A DNA stretch of 64,000 nucleotides from the NCBI GenBank assembly GCA_011032825.1, contig JAADJZ010000006.1, positions 248,001-312,000 of the forward strand. Direction: 5' to 3'. Below, piece by piece: positions 1 through 11,655 of this stretch. Each line of letters begins with the position of its first letter. The first letter of the stretch is position 1. The notes beneath the pieces are model-generated. The model did no database searches and was not told the origin of the DNA. It worked only from the letters and a program-made list of their open reading frames with translations. The DNA is from Massariosphaeria phaeospora. Its lineage: Eukaryota > Ascomycota > Dothideomycetes > Pleosporales. A program made the translations under genes and the position numbers.

Positions 1-1058
1 TGGATAATCTGTTCTCCATGGCTGTCTCTGGTCCTGCGCATTTCAGTGTCTTGATCCCCGAGGCGATCCAGAGCCCGATGCAGTAATGTCTCTTTCTTCT
101 TCAAGTCCTTTTCAGCTTGTCCGTGGTTCTTTTCGAGGCTCGTATTCTCTAGCTTCAAGCTCAGTACCTCTTCCTGTCGTTGTGCATACTCAAGTTCGAG
201 CTTTTTGATATGGCTTTCATACGCAGTGCTCAGGGCTACCGTCTCCCTATCCTTCTTATCTTCGAAGTCGTAAAACCTCTGGTCTATGTCTGGAACCAAA
301 GATTTCAAGACCGAGCTCTTGAAACCGTCGTATGACCGATCGCTCGTTGGGCTAACGCCTCGTTTCCGCTTTCTCGATTGTTGGTCGTCGCAACGCTATG
401 TCAAGTAGTCAGCTGTCTGGGCATTACACAAGTCTGATTATATGCAGGGTAAGGTTACATCATCGTCCTCAGGTTCTGAAAGTGGGTGTTCAGGGATATG
501 TGGCGGAGTTTCTCGTTCATCAGCCTCGCCCAAGGTGCGGCTAGTGTCCGGATTTTGGATATCGCTTCCAGTGTCCTTGGAGACGTTACTTTCGATCTCC
601 TGGCCATTGGAATCTGGCGCACCGTTCATGGAGGTACCGCCCTGGACCATATCTTCATCGTCTTGGGGGTGAGTGTCAGCTTGCTCCTGAGCAACTCCGA
701 TCTCTCTGTTGTCAGAAAGTAACCGTGATATGCCCTGGTCTCGCTCGAGATCTTCTTGACAAGTTTGCAGATCCTTTGGCCAATTTGCAGGAAACTGTAG
801 AATAGCCGAACCGCTTTTGAGAATCTTCGAGAGATTGACAACAGGCATGGTATAGTGCAAAGCTATTGTAGTTAGCCTTCGCTTCAAGGTAGACCAATTC
901 GAAGACCGGCTGGGAACTTTGCTCTTGAAAATCAATGGAATAAGCGTTTCTGGATCTTCCTCGTGTTTTATACAATAATCAACTGAGGCAACGAGCCACG
1001 TGATGTCTTGATCAGACCATCTAGAGCAGTTGGAGGTCGCGGCCGTTTGGGAAGCCAT
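1..1058 (-). CDS. Coiled-coil protein of unknown function, partial at left edge
   Basis: The start is the ATG at 1058-1056 (MASQTAATS). Exon 1 is 1058-459 (200 codons). An intron at 458-396 (GTAACC..CATAG, branch-like CTGAC) keeps phase 0. Exon 2 starts at 395 and stays open to base 1, so the C-terminus lies outside the window. The first 110 residues have no motif I recognise. Residues about 115-200 are acidic and polar. Exon 2 opens with a basic cluster (RKRKR), a likely nuclear signal, followed by a heptad-rich region dense in E, K, L and Q that looks like a long coiled coil. It is divergent from the Hsp70-like gene at 1442. Its layout (basic cluster, then coiled coil) resembles the gene at 7565-9482, but I see no clear sequence match between them. 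The function is unknown. Confidence 0.6.
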
Positions 1059-1441
1059 GGTCGTTTAGGATCCGGATGCAAGGTCGCTTTCAGCCGGAAA
1101 GTACCTACGCCAAGACCGATCTAAGGGAACGGTGGCAAATAATATTAGCTAGCTATGCGGTTTTGGAGCGCCTGCAGTGGCTGATCCCTGTGTTACTTTG
1201 CGCAGGCAGCCGGCTGCCGCTAGGGTGTGTTTGCTGTGTGACTTGACGCGCTGTCTTGCCGATCTTTTCACGTAACCGTGCTTTACCCTGTTTCTATCCA
1301 ATTTGTCACCCGCACGGTCTTTGTCTCAATTGTGGTATTGATCTGGCTTTAAAGAAATATGAAGTTGTCCCCTATATTATTTCGTCACTTCCCAACAGAC
1401 ACGATATTTTAAACCTCTCTTTCTTCAGTGCAACCCCAAAC

Positions 1442-2830
1442 ATGGACTACAAAAATCAGTATTCCCCTGATGAACCGTTACCTGGCCCGGACGAGACATG
1501 CGCCAAATCTCGTCATCTCCTCGCCATGGACTTCGGGACTGGATGTGCATCAATGCTCTATTCGTTCCAACGTCCTGGCGAGACCGAAGAACACACTGCT
1601 GATAAAGTCTGGGAACGAAAGAAGATAATATCTGACTACCCCAGTGACCCATTTCGGTTCAAGAGCCATGGGTCAACAGATGTACCAACCTTGTTATGGT
1701 ATAACCCCGATTCGGACCACCCAGAATGGGGATGGCCCGTGCAACAACGCCTAGGACTCCAGCAACATGAAATACACAGGGACTCTGTAGGAGTGCTTTC
1801 CAACATCAAACTTCTATTTGATTATTCACCCTTCTCAAAATATCACCGAAGACGGCTAAAGAAACAGATCTCACTATTGATCCAGCAACGTCGTATAAAA
1901 TCGGAACAGGATGTCGTCGTTGATTTCCTTGTGCCCTGGCTCAAGCACGCCAAAACCCAGCTCATCAATGATGGTGACATAACGGATACGGATCGGCCAC
2001 ACTTCGCGGTGGCTATACCAACGGGCTGGACGTTGTTCGCTCACCATGACTTTGTCGATGCTTTGAAAATAGCTATTCGCAAAGCATTTCCTGTTTTCGA
2101 TATAGAGAGCAGTAACTTAGATGACAACCGTGTGAAAATCTTCACTGTCTCTGAGCTCCACGCCGCGGCCACGTTTCAGAAACGCTTATCGGCAGACATC
2201 AGGGCATCTGGTTTGAACGGAGAGAAATACATCTGGAATTTTCTAGAGTGGTTTGCACAAGAGGTAAGTACATACTATATATGTTGACATCACAGCTGAA
2301 CATGTGCACTAAAATCTATGCACAGGAAGACAACATAGATGATGACCACGACAAGTACGAATTTAGTTGCACACACGTTTTCAACAAAGATGATGAAGAG
2401 TGGAAAGGGAGCGAAACACTCTACCATGCCGCGGGCAGGAGAGAGAATGGCTGGACCCTAGACCATGAGGAGAATAATAGTGAGATTTGTTGCGACATAA
2501 CGTCATCTAGCAAGACTAACTAAAAGCTCAGATTGTCGAAAACTAGGCGTATTGGAACTTGATTTCGACGAATTCAAAGATAATGAAGACTTGAAGGATA
2601 TTGTCTGCATCAAAAAGGGGAGGTCCAAGTGCTGGGAAGTGACTGTTACCGTCACTGCCAAAATCCTCCACCGATTTGGACATGCTATGGAGTTTTATGC
2701 AGAGTGGAGCCCCGGGCGCACCCATGACAGTCAGGATGGGAGTGCCTCTGTGAGAGATCCTGATGGCCCCACCGCGTTGCTTATAGGGCAGAAGACCCTC
2801 AGCATCAATTCGCATTTTGAGCCGTGTTGA
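1442..2830 (+). CDS. Hsp70-like ATPase-fold protein, shortened
   Basis: There are three exons: 1442-2263, 2326-2479 and 2532-2830. The introns are GTAAGT..ACAG (62 nt) and GTGAGA..CTCAG with a GACTAAC branch (52 nt). The joined frame gives about 424 residues. The start is the ATG at 1442 (MDYKNQYSP); no in-frame ATG lies closer upstream. Residues about 28-45 (LLAMDFGTG) match the phosphate-1 loop of the actin/Hsp70 fold, and an AIPTGW-type strand follows at about residue 192. Fungal relatives usually have 550-620 residues and a second phosphate loop (DxGGGT). That loop is not visible here: the frame passes from the helix before it into an acidic stretch, then into a tail (VLELDFDEF) like the C-terminal strands of the family. 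It may therefore be inactive as an ATPase, or my exon model may miss a segment. Confidence 0.6.
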
Positions 2831-4110
2831 GGGCCAAATCGCTAGATATTTGATCGATTGATTCTTCCAGTTATTTTATAAGCTCAGAACTCTGTCTGTT
2901 CTCATTCTCATCATGATGTGACTGTTGTTGTGTCTGCATAATTTTGCCCTCTACCTCACCTTAAACCACTGGCCGTTTCTGGTTTGAAGGGCTGACACTG
3001 GCATGGCCATGTTGGGTCTACTTCGATCATATCCCATACATAAGCCTAAGCCCCTACACAGCTCTCATGGCTTTGAGCTGCCTCCCCGGCGATGGAACAT
3101 GACACGCATCTATGCATGTCTGTATTGGCCCATAAAGCCCGCATCGGCTCGGACATCCGATTTCTGGCTGAGTGCATGAAATGAAGGCACTGAGCCGTAA
3201 TTGAACAATCAAGCTGTCATAGAGATACAGGTGAATATTGCTACAGTTCTCCGGCCAGATTCTATCAGGATCCCCGACTAGCATAATATTTCATTAGCAA
3301 CGAAGGTCACAGCTGAGAAGGATCCCGCACTAAAACACGAAACAGTACGACTCATTCAAGCGTGTGGTCATGGGATACCCAGCCCATGTACCATTTGAGC
3401 GATTTTGCACTATTGGCTGTAATTGAACCGACACGTCGTGTCTCAGCGGCGAGCCGCATACATATAGCGGTCAGAGGGTGACGCCATGATCCGGCGGGGA
3501 GGCGGGATATGTAATGCGCCTGCGAGACATCAATCGCGCGCATAACGCACGCTCCAAACCGGTGAGGGATATGCACAAGTGAATGGTCAGATATCTAGGC
3601 AAGTCGAATGCGGCACACAGCATTGCTCTCGAACCAATATCTCCGAGCGCGATCGACGACCCATTTTCTCGTTCATTTACAATGCTTAATTTTATGCTAG
3701 GCATAGAGTTTAGTAAGTAGCCCAGAGCTGACTTGTTCGTGTAGGCCGAGGGTCCGGTCACGTGATTGCTCAATTCATCCTATCGCATGATCAGCTGGAA
3801 CGTTCCGTTGCGAGCTAATGGCTGGCTTCAAAGCATTATGGAGCCTTATCTTCCCTAGTTGTCGCATCAAGACTGGGAAATGTTGGAGAATATATCGCAT
3901 TGTAACGAAAACGCGATCGCCACCTAGATTCTAAGCACATTACTGGCATCTGGGCGTCTGTCGAGCCACTTGATTGTTAGCTTCTGTGATTAGAGTAGTA
4001 CGTTAGGTTAGGCAACGGAGCCGGTTGAAGGTTGAAGTCTCAGCCCAGGGATCAATCGGATAACCTGAAAGCAAGCACTTCGCACTACAATCGCGTATAA
4101 GAACTGACAA
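2831..4110. other. Intergenic region, no gene seen
   Basis: Both strands carry only short open stretches with frequent stops and no recognisable protein. The right part leads into the AT-rich (TGATTGAT)n-like end of the hAT element. Confidence 0.5.
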
Positions 4111-4483
4111 CATTGCAACTGATTGATTGATCGCTTGATTATGTAACAAATCAATCAAATCAATTCACTGCCTGTAATTTTTCCAATCAACTCAATTAGT
4201 GAGGTCTTGTTTGATTGGAAGTTGACACTGATTGATAGTTTCTCCTATAGTAGCTCTCTGAGCTGGGTCAATAGCGTAGATGGCTTTAGTTCGGCGTGTT
4301 TTTGAGGCTGTAGGTTTTGGTGTATAGGGAGTTCGTGATAGAATTTCTGGTGTTGAGTTCGGCGATCAATCGGGTGTTACGAGTTAAGTAGTACGCGCAC
4401 GCCCCTCCCTGAGTAACCAGTACCTGAAAATTTGCTCCCACCACTGCCAAACGCCTGTATTCACTCTGTGAGCTGTTTTTACG

Positions 4484-6906
4484 ATGAGCCAACGTACCTC
4501 TGGCCGCCGTGGCCGCGCCGCCGCACCCGCCGACTCTCAGCGCACCCAAACGTTTGAGGAAGAGCTACGAGAGCTCCGCGATCCATCGCTAGCGCCTGCT
4601 GCCACCTCGATCGCCCCATCCGCTACAGAGGGCGAATTGCCTACCCCTGACGACGATTTCGACGCGCGATTTGAGGATAACTTTGATGGGATTGATTGGG
4701 CGCTCTTGCCGGAGTATATGAAGCCTCTGCGTACACAGAAACACAAGAAGTCATGGATTTATCGCCATGGGTATCGCGTGTGCCTCAGCAGGCAACCGGA
4801 TCGTATATTCTTCATATGCGCGTATTGCCACAAGCATAAAACGATCGATCGAGGCGGCAGTGGCAAATACGAAGTAACGCTATCAACGTCGTCAGCTATG
4901 AATCATTTACAGGCGAAAAATAGAGGCCACAACCTTACACCGATGGGTGAGAGGCCTCCACCGCTGGCCGCCGGCCAGCGTACCTTACAAGGAATCATTC
5001 GAGATGGCATCGTAGTACCGCAGGCAGTGGGCAACGCCTTGGGCAACTTTGACGTGCAGAAATTTCGCCTAGTCGCTATCGAGTGGTTAGTGGATAATAA
5101 TCACCCTCTGCGAGAGTTTGAGACCCCTGCTTTCCGGCGTATGTTGAAAATGGCCAATCCGGAGGCGCTAGATAGTTTGTGGAAGAATCACCAAAGTGTT
5201 TCGCGATACGTCATGCGCCTGTTCAACCACCTACAGCCCAAGGTTATAGCGGACCTGTCTGGCGCGCTGAGTAAAATACACCTATCGTTTGACGGCTGGA
5301 CTGTAAAAGGTGGCAAGAAAGGATATTTAGGTGTTGTTGCTCACTACGTAGATGCGTCGAGTCGCATCAATGATCTTCTGGTTTCTCTTTCACAACTATC
5401 CGGCGCCCACACAGGGGAGCGGATCGCTATAATAATACAAGAAACACTCCGGAGCTTCAATATTGACTCGAAAAAGTGGGATACTTCATTTTAGATAAGG
5501 CGGGCAACAATAACACCGCCATTGACCATTTGGCGAACCTGTATAGCTTCAATGCAGAACATCGGCGACTGCGCTGTAGGCCACATACACTCAATCTTAT
5601 TGGCCAAACAGTCATGTTTGGCGTGAACAAAGACGCCTTTGAAAACGAGGATAGCTAGCATGCGATTGAGAAGAAGTTACTGCAGGATTGGCGTAAACAT
5701 GGCCCGCTAGGTGTTCTCATAGATGTTCTCCACTACATCAAAACGCCGCAGCAATACGACCTACTATACAGTTTCCAGCGGAAAGAAGCGGAGGCTCAAA
5801 AGGAGCCTTACAAAGTGATTGAGCCAATTAAGCTAGTAGTAACTAGGTGGAACTCCTTTTGTGCGGCATTTGAGAGAGCTGTACAGCAGCTCAAGAATCC
5901 GCTAGATGCCTACATACAGTACCACATCGAGAATACGCGCACATCCGCCGCCTACTCACTCGCCCGCGGGAATCAGGTGGTCGAAGCTCCGGCGTGGATG
6001 ACGTCAACTGGATTGAGCGCACAAGATTAGGGTGTAATTACTCAGTATATTGAGGTTCTACATCCATTGAAGGTTGCTACAAAGCGCCTTGAAGGTAGAG
6101 GCAAGAGTGGGAGGTTTGGTGCGCTACATAAAGTTATTCCCACATTCGAATACGTACTCGGCGCCTACGAGGAGATTGCGCAGCAATATGAGAGCGTCAA
6201 TCACAACGAGGCGGACTCGCCTGAGGATCACTTGGCTGTCAATGTACGCGCTGCGTGGCAGAAGCTACAAAAGTACTGGGAGAAACTTGATGACTCGCCA
6301 GCGTACTACGCTGCTACAGTACTCCACCCATACTACAAGTATTACGGCCAAAACGCGTGGCGTGAACAGCCTCATTAGATAGCTGCTACAGAGGCCAATC
6401 TCCAGAGCCTGTGGAGTGAATACAAACCAGAGGTAGAGGCACCCGATCCAGAGCTAATTCGCCCGCGCAAGAAAACCAAGGTCTCCGATATCCAGACAAG
6501 CATTGATCTCCTAGTAAATCCGCAGAGGATGGATGACGGCGAGGCCACTACAGACGAACTTGAACTATGGAGAAATAAGGAGCAAAACCTGCCGCTAGTT
6601 CACCCTCACTCCATTGACCCGATCGCCTACTGGATAGGGATGAGAGAGCTCTACCCCAACCTCAGCCGGCTAGCCATTGACGTACTATCGATCCCAGCAT
6701 CTAGCTGTGATTGTGAACGTATGTTTAGTGAGATAGGCGACCTCCTAGAGCCTAAGCGCCGCAAGCTATCGCCTCAATTACTCGCAGCAATTTACTGTGT
6801 ACGGTCCTGGCTCAGGGCAGGATTTATAGATAACGGCACTACAGAGCTCACTGAACAAGCAATTGATCAACTGTACTCTATATGGGACTGGGGTGAGGAT
6901 TGCTAG
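4484..6906 (+). pseudogene. hAT transposase, one frameshift and three amber codons
   Basis: The start is the ATG at 4484. Residues about 85-150 form a BED-type zinc finger (CAYCHK then H..H). The RNase H-like core begins at LSFDGWT (about residue 268), and the FILDKAGNN strand follows. The C-terminal dimerisation region with SIPASSCDCERMFSE ends at the TAG at 6904. A 1-nt indel in the A5 run at 5471-5475 shifts the frame (the frame of 4484 continues in that of 5476). The second frame is then interrupted only by TAG, at 5656, 6028 and 6376. The TAG at 6028 aligns with a Trp (TGG) in the second hAT element of this window (49204). The expected role is cut-and-paste transposition; this copy cannot make a full protein by standard decoding. 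Confidence 0.8.
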
Positions 6907-7038
6907 CAATCCTCATACAAATCTGACCCCCCGGAGATCTCCGGGACCCACTATCAATTCATCAATCAATTTCCAATCAAGCTACCCCTATCACGTGGTT
7001 CAAATCAATCAAATCAATTCACTATAGGCCAGTGACGT

Positions 7039-7082
7039 CAATCAAATCAAGCCTCCGCAGGAGGCTTGATTGATTTGATTGA
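7039..7082. repeat. Imperfect palindrome at right end of hAT 1
   Basis: The arms are TCAATCAAATCAA-GCCTCC and its inverse, with a 4-base difference and a small central loop. It would form a stable hairpin. It sits at the outer side of the right-hand subterminal repeats of the element. Confidence 0.6.
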
Positions 7083-7564
7083 TAGCAACTGTGACTCTGA
7101 TCTACTAGTGCTGACCAACTTCGCGCGAAGATACCAATACTAGTGAGAATATTAGCGCCGTATAAGACTGGCCTGGGACCTACCAATTTTAATACGATAA
7201 TGGCCACAAAGAGCATGATCCAGTGTGCATAGAAAAGGTCTTGGTAAAATATATCGCAGCTTTTCCATGCATCAGACGTCAAAGAAAACACTCAAACAAC
7301 ATTATATGAAGCAGTCTTTAATTACACCACCCACTTGCCATACAAACTCCCTAGGTCCGAACGCCTGCCATGACTTCCCGCTCTCATTACCCATATAGAT
7401 CGTCACGGGGCATGTCTTCCTGGTTTGGATTCCCCAAAGGACGAGCTAGCCCCACGCTTCTGCAGGAGGGTGTGGCGTGTACGTCCTCTTCGACCTCGTT
7501 CTCTTTCGGGTCCTCGACATCCTCTCCAGAGTCCTCATCTGCGGATTCCATCCCCCCGGAAGAT

Positions 7565-9482
7565 TCATCCCGAATATTCCTCGTCATCGGCGGGCTCATC
7601 CTCATCACTTTGTTTCCAGACCCCAAAAATCTCTTGATATTTGCTTTCCGCGCCCAGCCTAGCCTCATCCTCACTACAGCCAAGTTTGGTCTTGTAGTCT
7701 TGTTGATAAATGGCCAATACGATGTGTTTGGCATGTTTGTCATGCTTCTTTTTGAAATGCCCCAATTCGTGAAATTGTCTCATGTAGAACACTATGTTTT
7801 TATCGTCCTCGGCGAGGTCGCGTTGTAAGTTCTGGTTGTGCCTTTTATAAGTTTGCACAAGTTCACTGTTTCTTTGCTCCTGGAGTTTGTACTGCGCCTG
7901 CTGGTCCTATATAGTGCACAGGTTAGCGGAATGAGACATAAAAAGCGGTGCGTGGTTTGGGGTGAGAGTACATACCTGTAACTTTTTATTCTCCTCCTAC
8001 ACAGTGCACATATTAGCGGGATGAGACTTTAAAGGAGGTGCGTGGTTTGGGGGGGAAATAGATACCTGTAACTTGTTCTTCTCCTTATAGAGATCGTCCC
8101 GATATACCTGTAACTTAATCTTCTCATCAAGGAGACCGTCCCGTTGCAGTTCGAGAAGTGCAATGCGATTCGTGGCTTCTTCTTCTCTCTCCCTGGATAA
8201 GCGACTTTGGTCTGCGATTTTCGCCTCGTATTCGGCCAATCTTTTATCCTGTTGTTCAATACGTATCTTTTACCTTTCGGTACGAGATTCAATGTCATCT
8301 CTGGGCGCAAGCATGGCTTTAACGGTTTCAACGTCAACGGGAGGAGGGATCTTTACATGCGTCAGTTCTCTAATAGTTGCGACACCTGCGATGATAGCCA
8401 ACTCACTGAATCTCTTCGGTCTCTCCGAAAACCAGATGACGTCCTAGCTTTGGGCTTCTTGTGGGGGGAGGCGAAAGATATGCCGCCTGATTCGAGCCCC
8501 TCGGAACTACGGCGTGGTCGTTTTCCCAATGCTTTCGTGCTTTCGCCGGGTTTGATCTGACGAGTGTGTTCCACAACCTTCAATAAAGATATAGTCAGTC
8601 AACGGCTCGGAAAAAAGTAGTCACAGGATATGTAGAGGGAAGGATCTGGTACCTGGAACTCGGGCTCGCTATTGTTTTTTACGGGATGTTGCGGATCGTC
8701 TTCGGAGACCTCGACCACCTGGTCACGTTTTGCGGGGTTCAGTTCAATAAAACCCTCCCGAATCAAGCTCCGCAACCTCGAACTGATCTCGTTTTGTGGG
8801 GCCCTCACTCCGGCGCTCTTTTGGTCTTTACACATAACCGTTCTGAGGTGGCCCGACACTGACCCGGTGACATCTGCAGCCATTAGATCGTCGTACAAAT
8901 GTGCATCCAGCATGACCACTTTGATGACGGTCTCAATTCTGCTCGTCCATATGTCGCCGAAAGTGCCGCATTTGCCCAGAAAGTGCTCGCACCAGGGCTG
9001 GTATTCGAAATTGTTGTCTGACAGCAGCGCTTTGATTTGTATCAGGTCCTCACCAACATAATAAAAGAAGTAGTAATATCCGTGCAGATAGGCCCACGCC
9101 TCTCTCCCCTTCTTCGGGCCATCCTTATATGCTCCCAGGAATACTTTTCCATGATATAACTTGCCATGACGGGATTCAACTATTTTGCTGGAACGCTCCA
9201 CTTTTGGCCAAAGATCACCGTGGAGAAATCTTTTTAAGTCTGCAATGAACGAAGATATTTTTGGGTCTTTGCACTTTCTCTCTATACGCTTGGTGTCGAC
9301 TTCCATAGTTCCTGAAACCTTGTGGATGGTTGCGATATTAGTATGCTTTGCCAATTTACCAATGATGATGGAATGGGGTTTACCTTGCGGTGGGGGTCCC
9401 CGTCTGGATGTTCCGCATTCAATTCGTCTTCTTTTTGATGTTCCTCCACAGCCTGCGTGTTGTCGCTTTCCAGCGAGGCCAT
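7565..9482 (-). CDS. Multi-exon nuclear-type coiled-coil protein, unknown function
   Basis: Six exons, all introns in phase 0: 9482-9384, 9318-8653, 8577-8407, 8350-8066 (or 8266-8066), 7996-7976 (a 21-nt microexon) and 7906-7565. The start is the ATG at 9482 (MASLESDNTQ). Intron 1 has a perfect TACTAAT branch. Exon 2 (222 codons) is rich in aromatic and charged residues and matches no family I know. Exon 3 has basic nuclear-signal-like clusters (GKRPRR, HKKPKAR). Exons 4-6 are a long coiled coil ending in an acidic tail. With acceptor 8350 the frame meets a TAA at 8272-8270. With the alternative acceptor ending at 8267 the stop is spliced out and the protein is about 499 residues. Both acceptors fit the frame, so the gene may be intact. 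The function is unknown. Confidence 0.6.
7907..8065 (-). repeat. Tandem intron-microexon-intron duplication inside the coiled-coil gene
   Basis: The introns at 8065-7997 and 7975-7907 are both 69 nt and share long blocks, such as CCAAACCACGCACC and a branch region CCGCTAA. Between them lies the 21-nt exon at 7996-7976. The exon ends before both introns read AAGTTACAG. A third AAGTTACAG-GTAT occurs in exon 4 near 8107-8120. The arrangement fits tandem duplication of an exon-intron unit of about 90 bp. Confidence 0.75.
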
Positions 9483-10162
9483 ACTCCTTCTCTCACGGGC
9501 AGCAAACGAACTATGCAGGAGCGGCAGATGCGAATTGAGCAAGCTGAACAAGTGCAAGACGGATTACATACGCACTTCCCAAGGTCGATGTCCAAAACTA
9601 CTCGGCGTAGTAACGTGAAAGGCGCGCTTGAAAAGACAAGCGTGGGAAAGTGAGAGCAGGCAGAAGATAAGTATGTCAAACTGATTTCGCGCAATGCCAG
9701 AACACAGACCTGGAGGAATTGCTAAAGACAACACGCTACAGAAAGATACAGGTGTGGGATACTCTCGCCAATCAGACGACTGTGCTACAGTAGTGCGTCA
9801 AGTTGCGGGAACCGACATGAGACCTCGTCACACGCTTTTATTGCACATGGCAGTCACCCGTGTCTGGACCTACAAGGAGGCATATCTTCGTTGGAGAATC
9901 GTACCACGGGAGGTGGAGCGCCTGCCATTTCCCCGCCGCTTCAGGATCCAGCGCGATATTGAGACAAGTGTTGGGATTTGACGTAATGTTACCAGCCCTG
10001 CTCAAGTGTAGTCGGGGAATTTGATGAGCAGACGTAGAACCCCGATAGGAAGATTATCCACGCTTCGTTCGTGCCTGCCTCCGCGCCAGGCGCTTGCACT
10101 GTAATCAGCGCCCATTGTACCACGTCAGTCTAACGCAAGCCCCGTTCCACAAGCCCTACCAT

Positions 10163-10645
10163 CATGCCCATGCAGAACCTCACCAACACAGACACCCCCA
10201 CACCGCCTCAATATCCCACCTCTGCTAGCGGATTCCATGTGAACGGGAAGTCGCATGCACTTCATCCCACGGCGGAAAGTGACCTAGAGAAACTAATCGG
10301 CCGACCGGCATTGCCAGATACATCTTTTCGGATGTCAGAGTGACTAGCATCCAGCAGCAGACGATCGGTACCTCTCTTTCGATGCTGCAGCAAAAGTCAG
10401 CTGTACGCTTTTGAACTGCGCCGTCGATATCCAGACTTCTGCCTCGCATAACTTCTATGCATCAAGATATGCATAATGATACTACCAGCACACCCAGTAA
10501 CAACATGTCGCCTCCCAACTTGACTAATTCGCCCCAGTTTGAGAATGCAGCAAGTCCGATCAAAATGCAAATTCCCAGTGACCTTACCCACGCGGTGGCT
10601 GACCCACAACGCGATATGCCATGTGCCGGCATCGTTGCACAGTGA
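10163..10645 (+). other. Two small ORFs of similar composition, possibly remnants of one gene
   Basis: A 59-codon ORF starts at 10164 (MPMQNLTNTD) and stops at TGA near 10341. A second of 62 codons starts at 10457 (MHQDMHNDTT) and ends at 10645. Both are rich in N, T, P and S, share the residues NLTN, and lie on the same strand. No intron joins them convincingly. They may be a decayed or spliced small gene, or chance. I recognise no homologue. Confidence 0.2.
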
Positions 10646-10991
10646 TCCAACGGGCCCACACGACCCAAGTTAGACATGGCCGGCGACCTCTCCCGCCTCC
10701 CGTTCCCACTCATCCCCACCATTCCATAGTTGTTTGATACGTGCAGCTACCCGGTTTCCAATACATGCACCTCAACATGCTGTGCTGCATAATCCGGTGA
10801 GTGAAGATCCTGTCGATCTTTGCTATGTCAGAAGCGGGTGTCTTGGGCGGATAGCGCATACGCTGATGTTGTCCGCTCAGCGCTGTTAAGCTGAGCATAA
10901 GCAAACAAACCAAAACCTGGTCTGTCCAAATCCTTACGATACACCACCATCTCCACACCCCCATCTCACTCCCAAACCGCCACTCGACACC

Positions 10992-11338
10992 ATGGCATCC
11001 CGTCTCCCCTCCCTTCAACTTCGCTTCTTGCTTCTTATCGCCCACATCCAGCTCCCAGCCACCACCCCATCAGATGCGAAACAGGCATGCATGCGCGCTG
11101 CCGAGCGCCAGCAAGGTGTACCGACGAGCCATACCATCGGTATATTTGAGCGGTGAGGAGAGAATCCGCGGAGGAAGCTAGGTTGAGCTAAGCAGGGACC
11201 AGCGGGGAAGCGGGAGTAGATGGGTGGGCGCGCCGCAGGCCACAGGGAGGTTGGGAGTGTGGAGGGAGGTGGTAGGTCCAAGGTGCAGGAGCGTACAGCT
11301 GTTCAATTTAGTAATATGAGGAGGTAGTTGTGCGATGA
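10992..11338 (+). CDS. Possible small secreted protein, two exons
   Basis: The ATG at 10992 sits in a strong CACCATGGC context after a CT-rich leader. The first residues (MASRLPSLQLRFLLLIAHIQ) look like a signal peptide. The first frame stops at TGA after 54 codons, but a GTGAGG donor in the last codon (about 11154) with a GCTAAGCAG acceptor about 46 nt later keeps the frame open and gives about 94 residues. There is no known homologue. It is offered as a candidate only. Confidence 0.25.
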
Positions 11339-11655
11339 GTGGTGTGTGGTGGGTTCGTGTGTCAATGGAGAGGAATACCCATTGACGTTGAATCGCGTCG
11401 AATTCTGCGAACCAAGTAGCATGCTACAAAGAGACGGCTATCGTCACAGTTAGCAAGACCGATCCACAAATCCATGTCCCCAGACATATCGCCTATTACC
11501 GAATAGCGCATTTTGGAGAAAAGTGAGAGCTTAGAAGATATTCCATATGCACGATGCGGAACAAAAAAATGAGTCTAGTAAAACAACCAAGATGACACTT
11601 GACAAGTATGTAAACTCACATTGAATTCAACAATATACTTTGCACGCCTACCCAT

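Larger units (their letters stand above)
4115..7090 (+). mobile_element. hAT-family DNA transposon 1 (decayed); ends approximate
   Basis: It contains a hAT transposase remnant (4484-6906) flanked by subterminal arrays of TGATTGAT/AATCAATC motifs, as hAT elements often have. A 23-bp direct repeat occurs at 4147-4169 and 7001-7023. The right end holds an imperfect palindrome at 7039-7082 (CAATCAAATCAAGCCTCC with its inverse). I could not settle terminal inverted repeats or an 8-bp target duplication, so both borders are uncertain by some tens of bases. Confidence 0.6.
9483..11655. other. Gene-poor stretch with doubtful small ORFs
   Basis: There is no conserved protein here. Two weak candidates are listed separately (10163-10645 and 10992-11338). 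The remaining open frames lack good starts or codon bias and are most likely chance. Confidence 0.4.

Noticed and set aside
7370..7828. Long plus-strand frames opposite the 7.5-9.5 kb gene
   Set aside because: They mirror the last exon of the minus-strand gene, which has consistent introns and composition.
9694..9981. 95-codon plus-strand ORF upstream of the coiled-coil gene
   Set aside because: No conserved feature and weak codon bias; likely chance.
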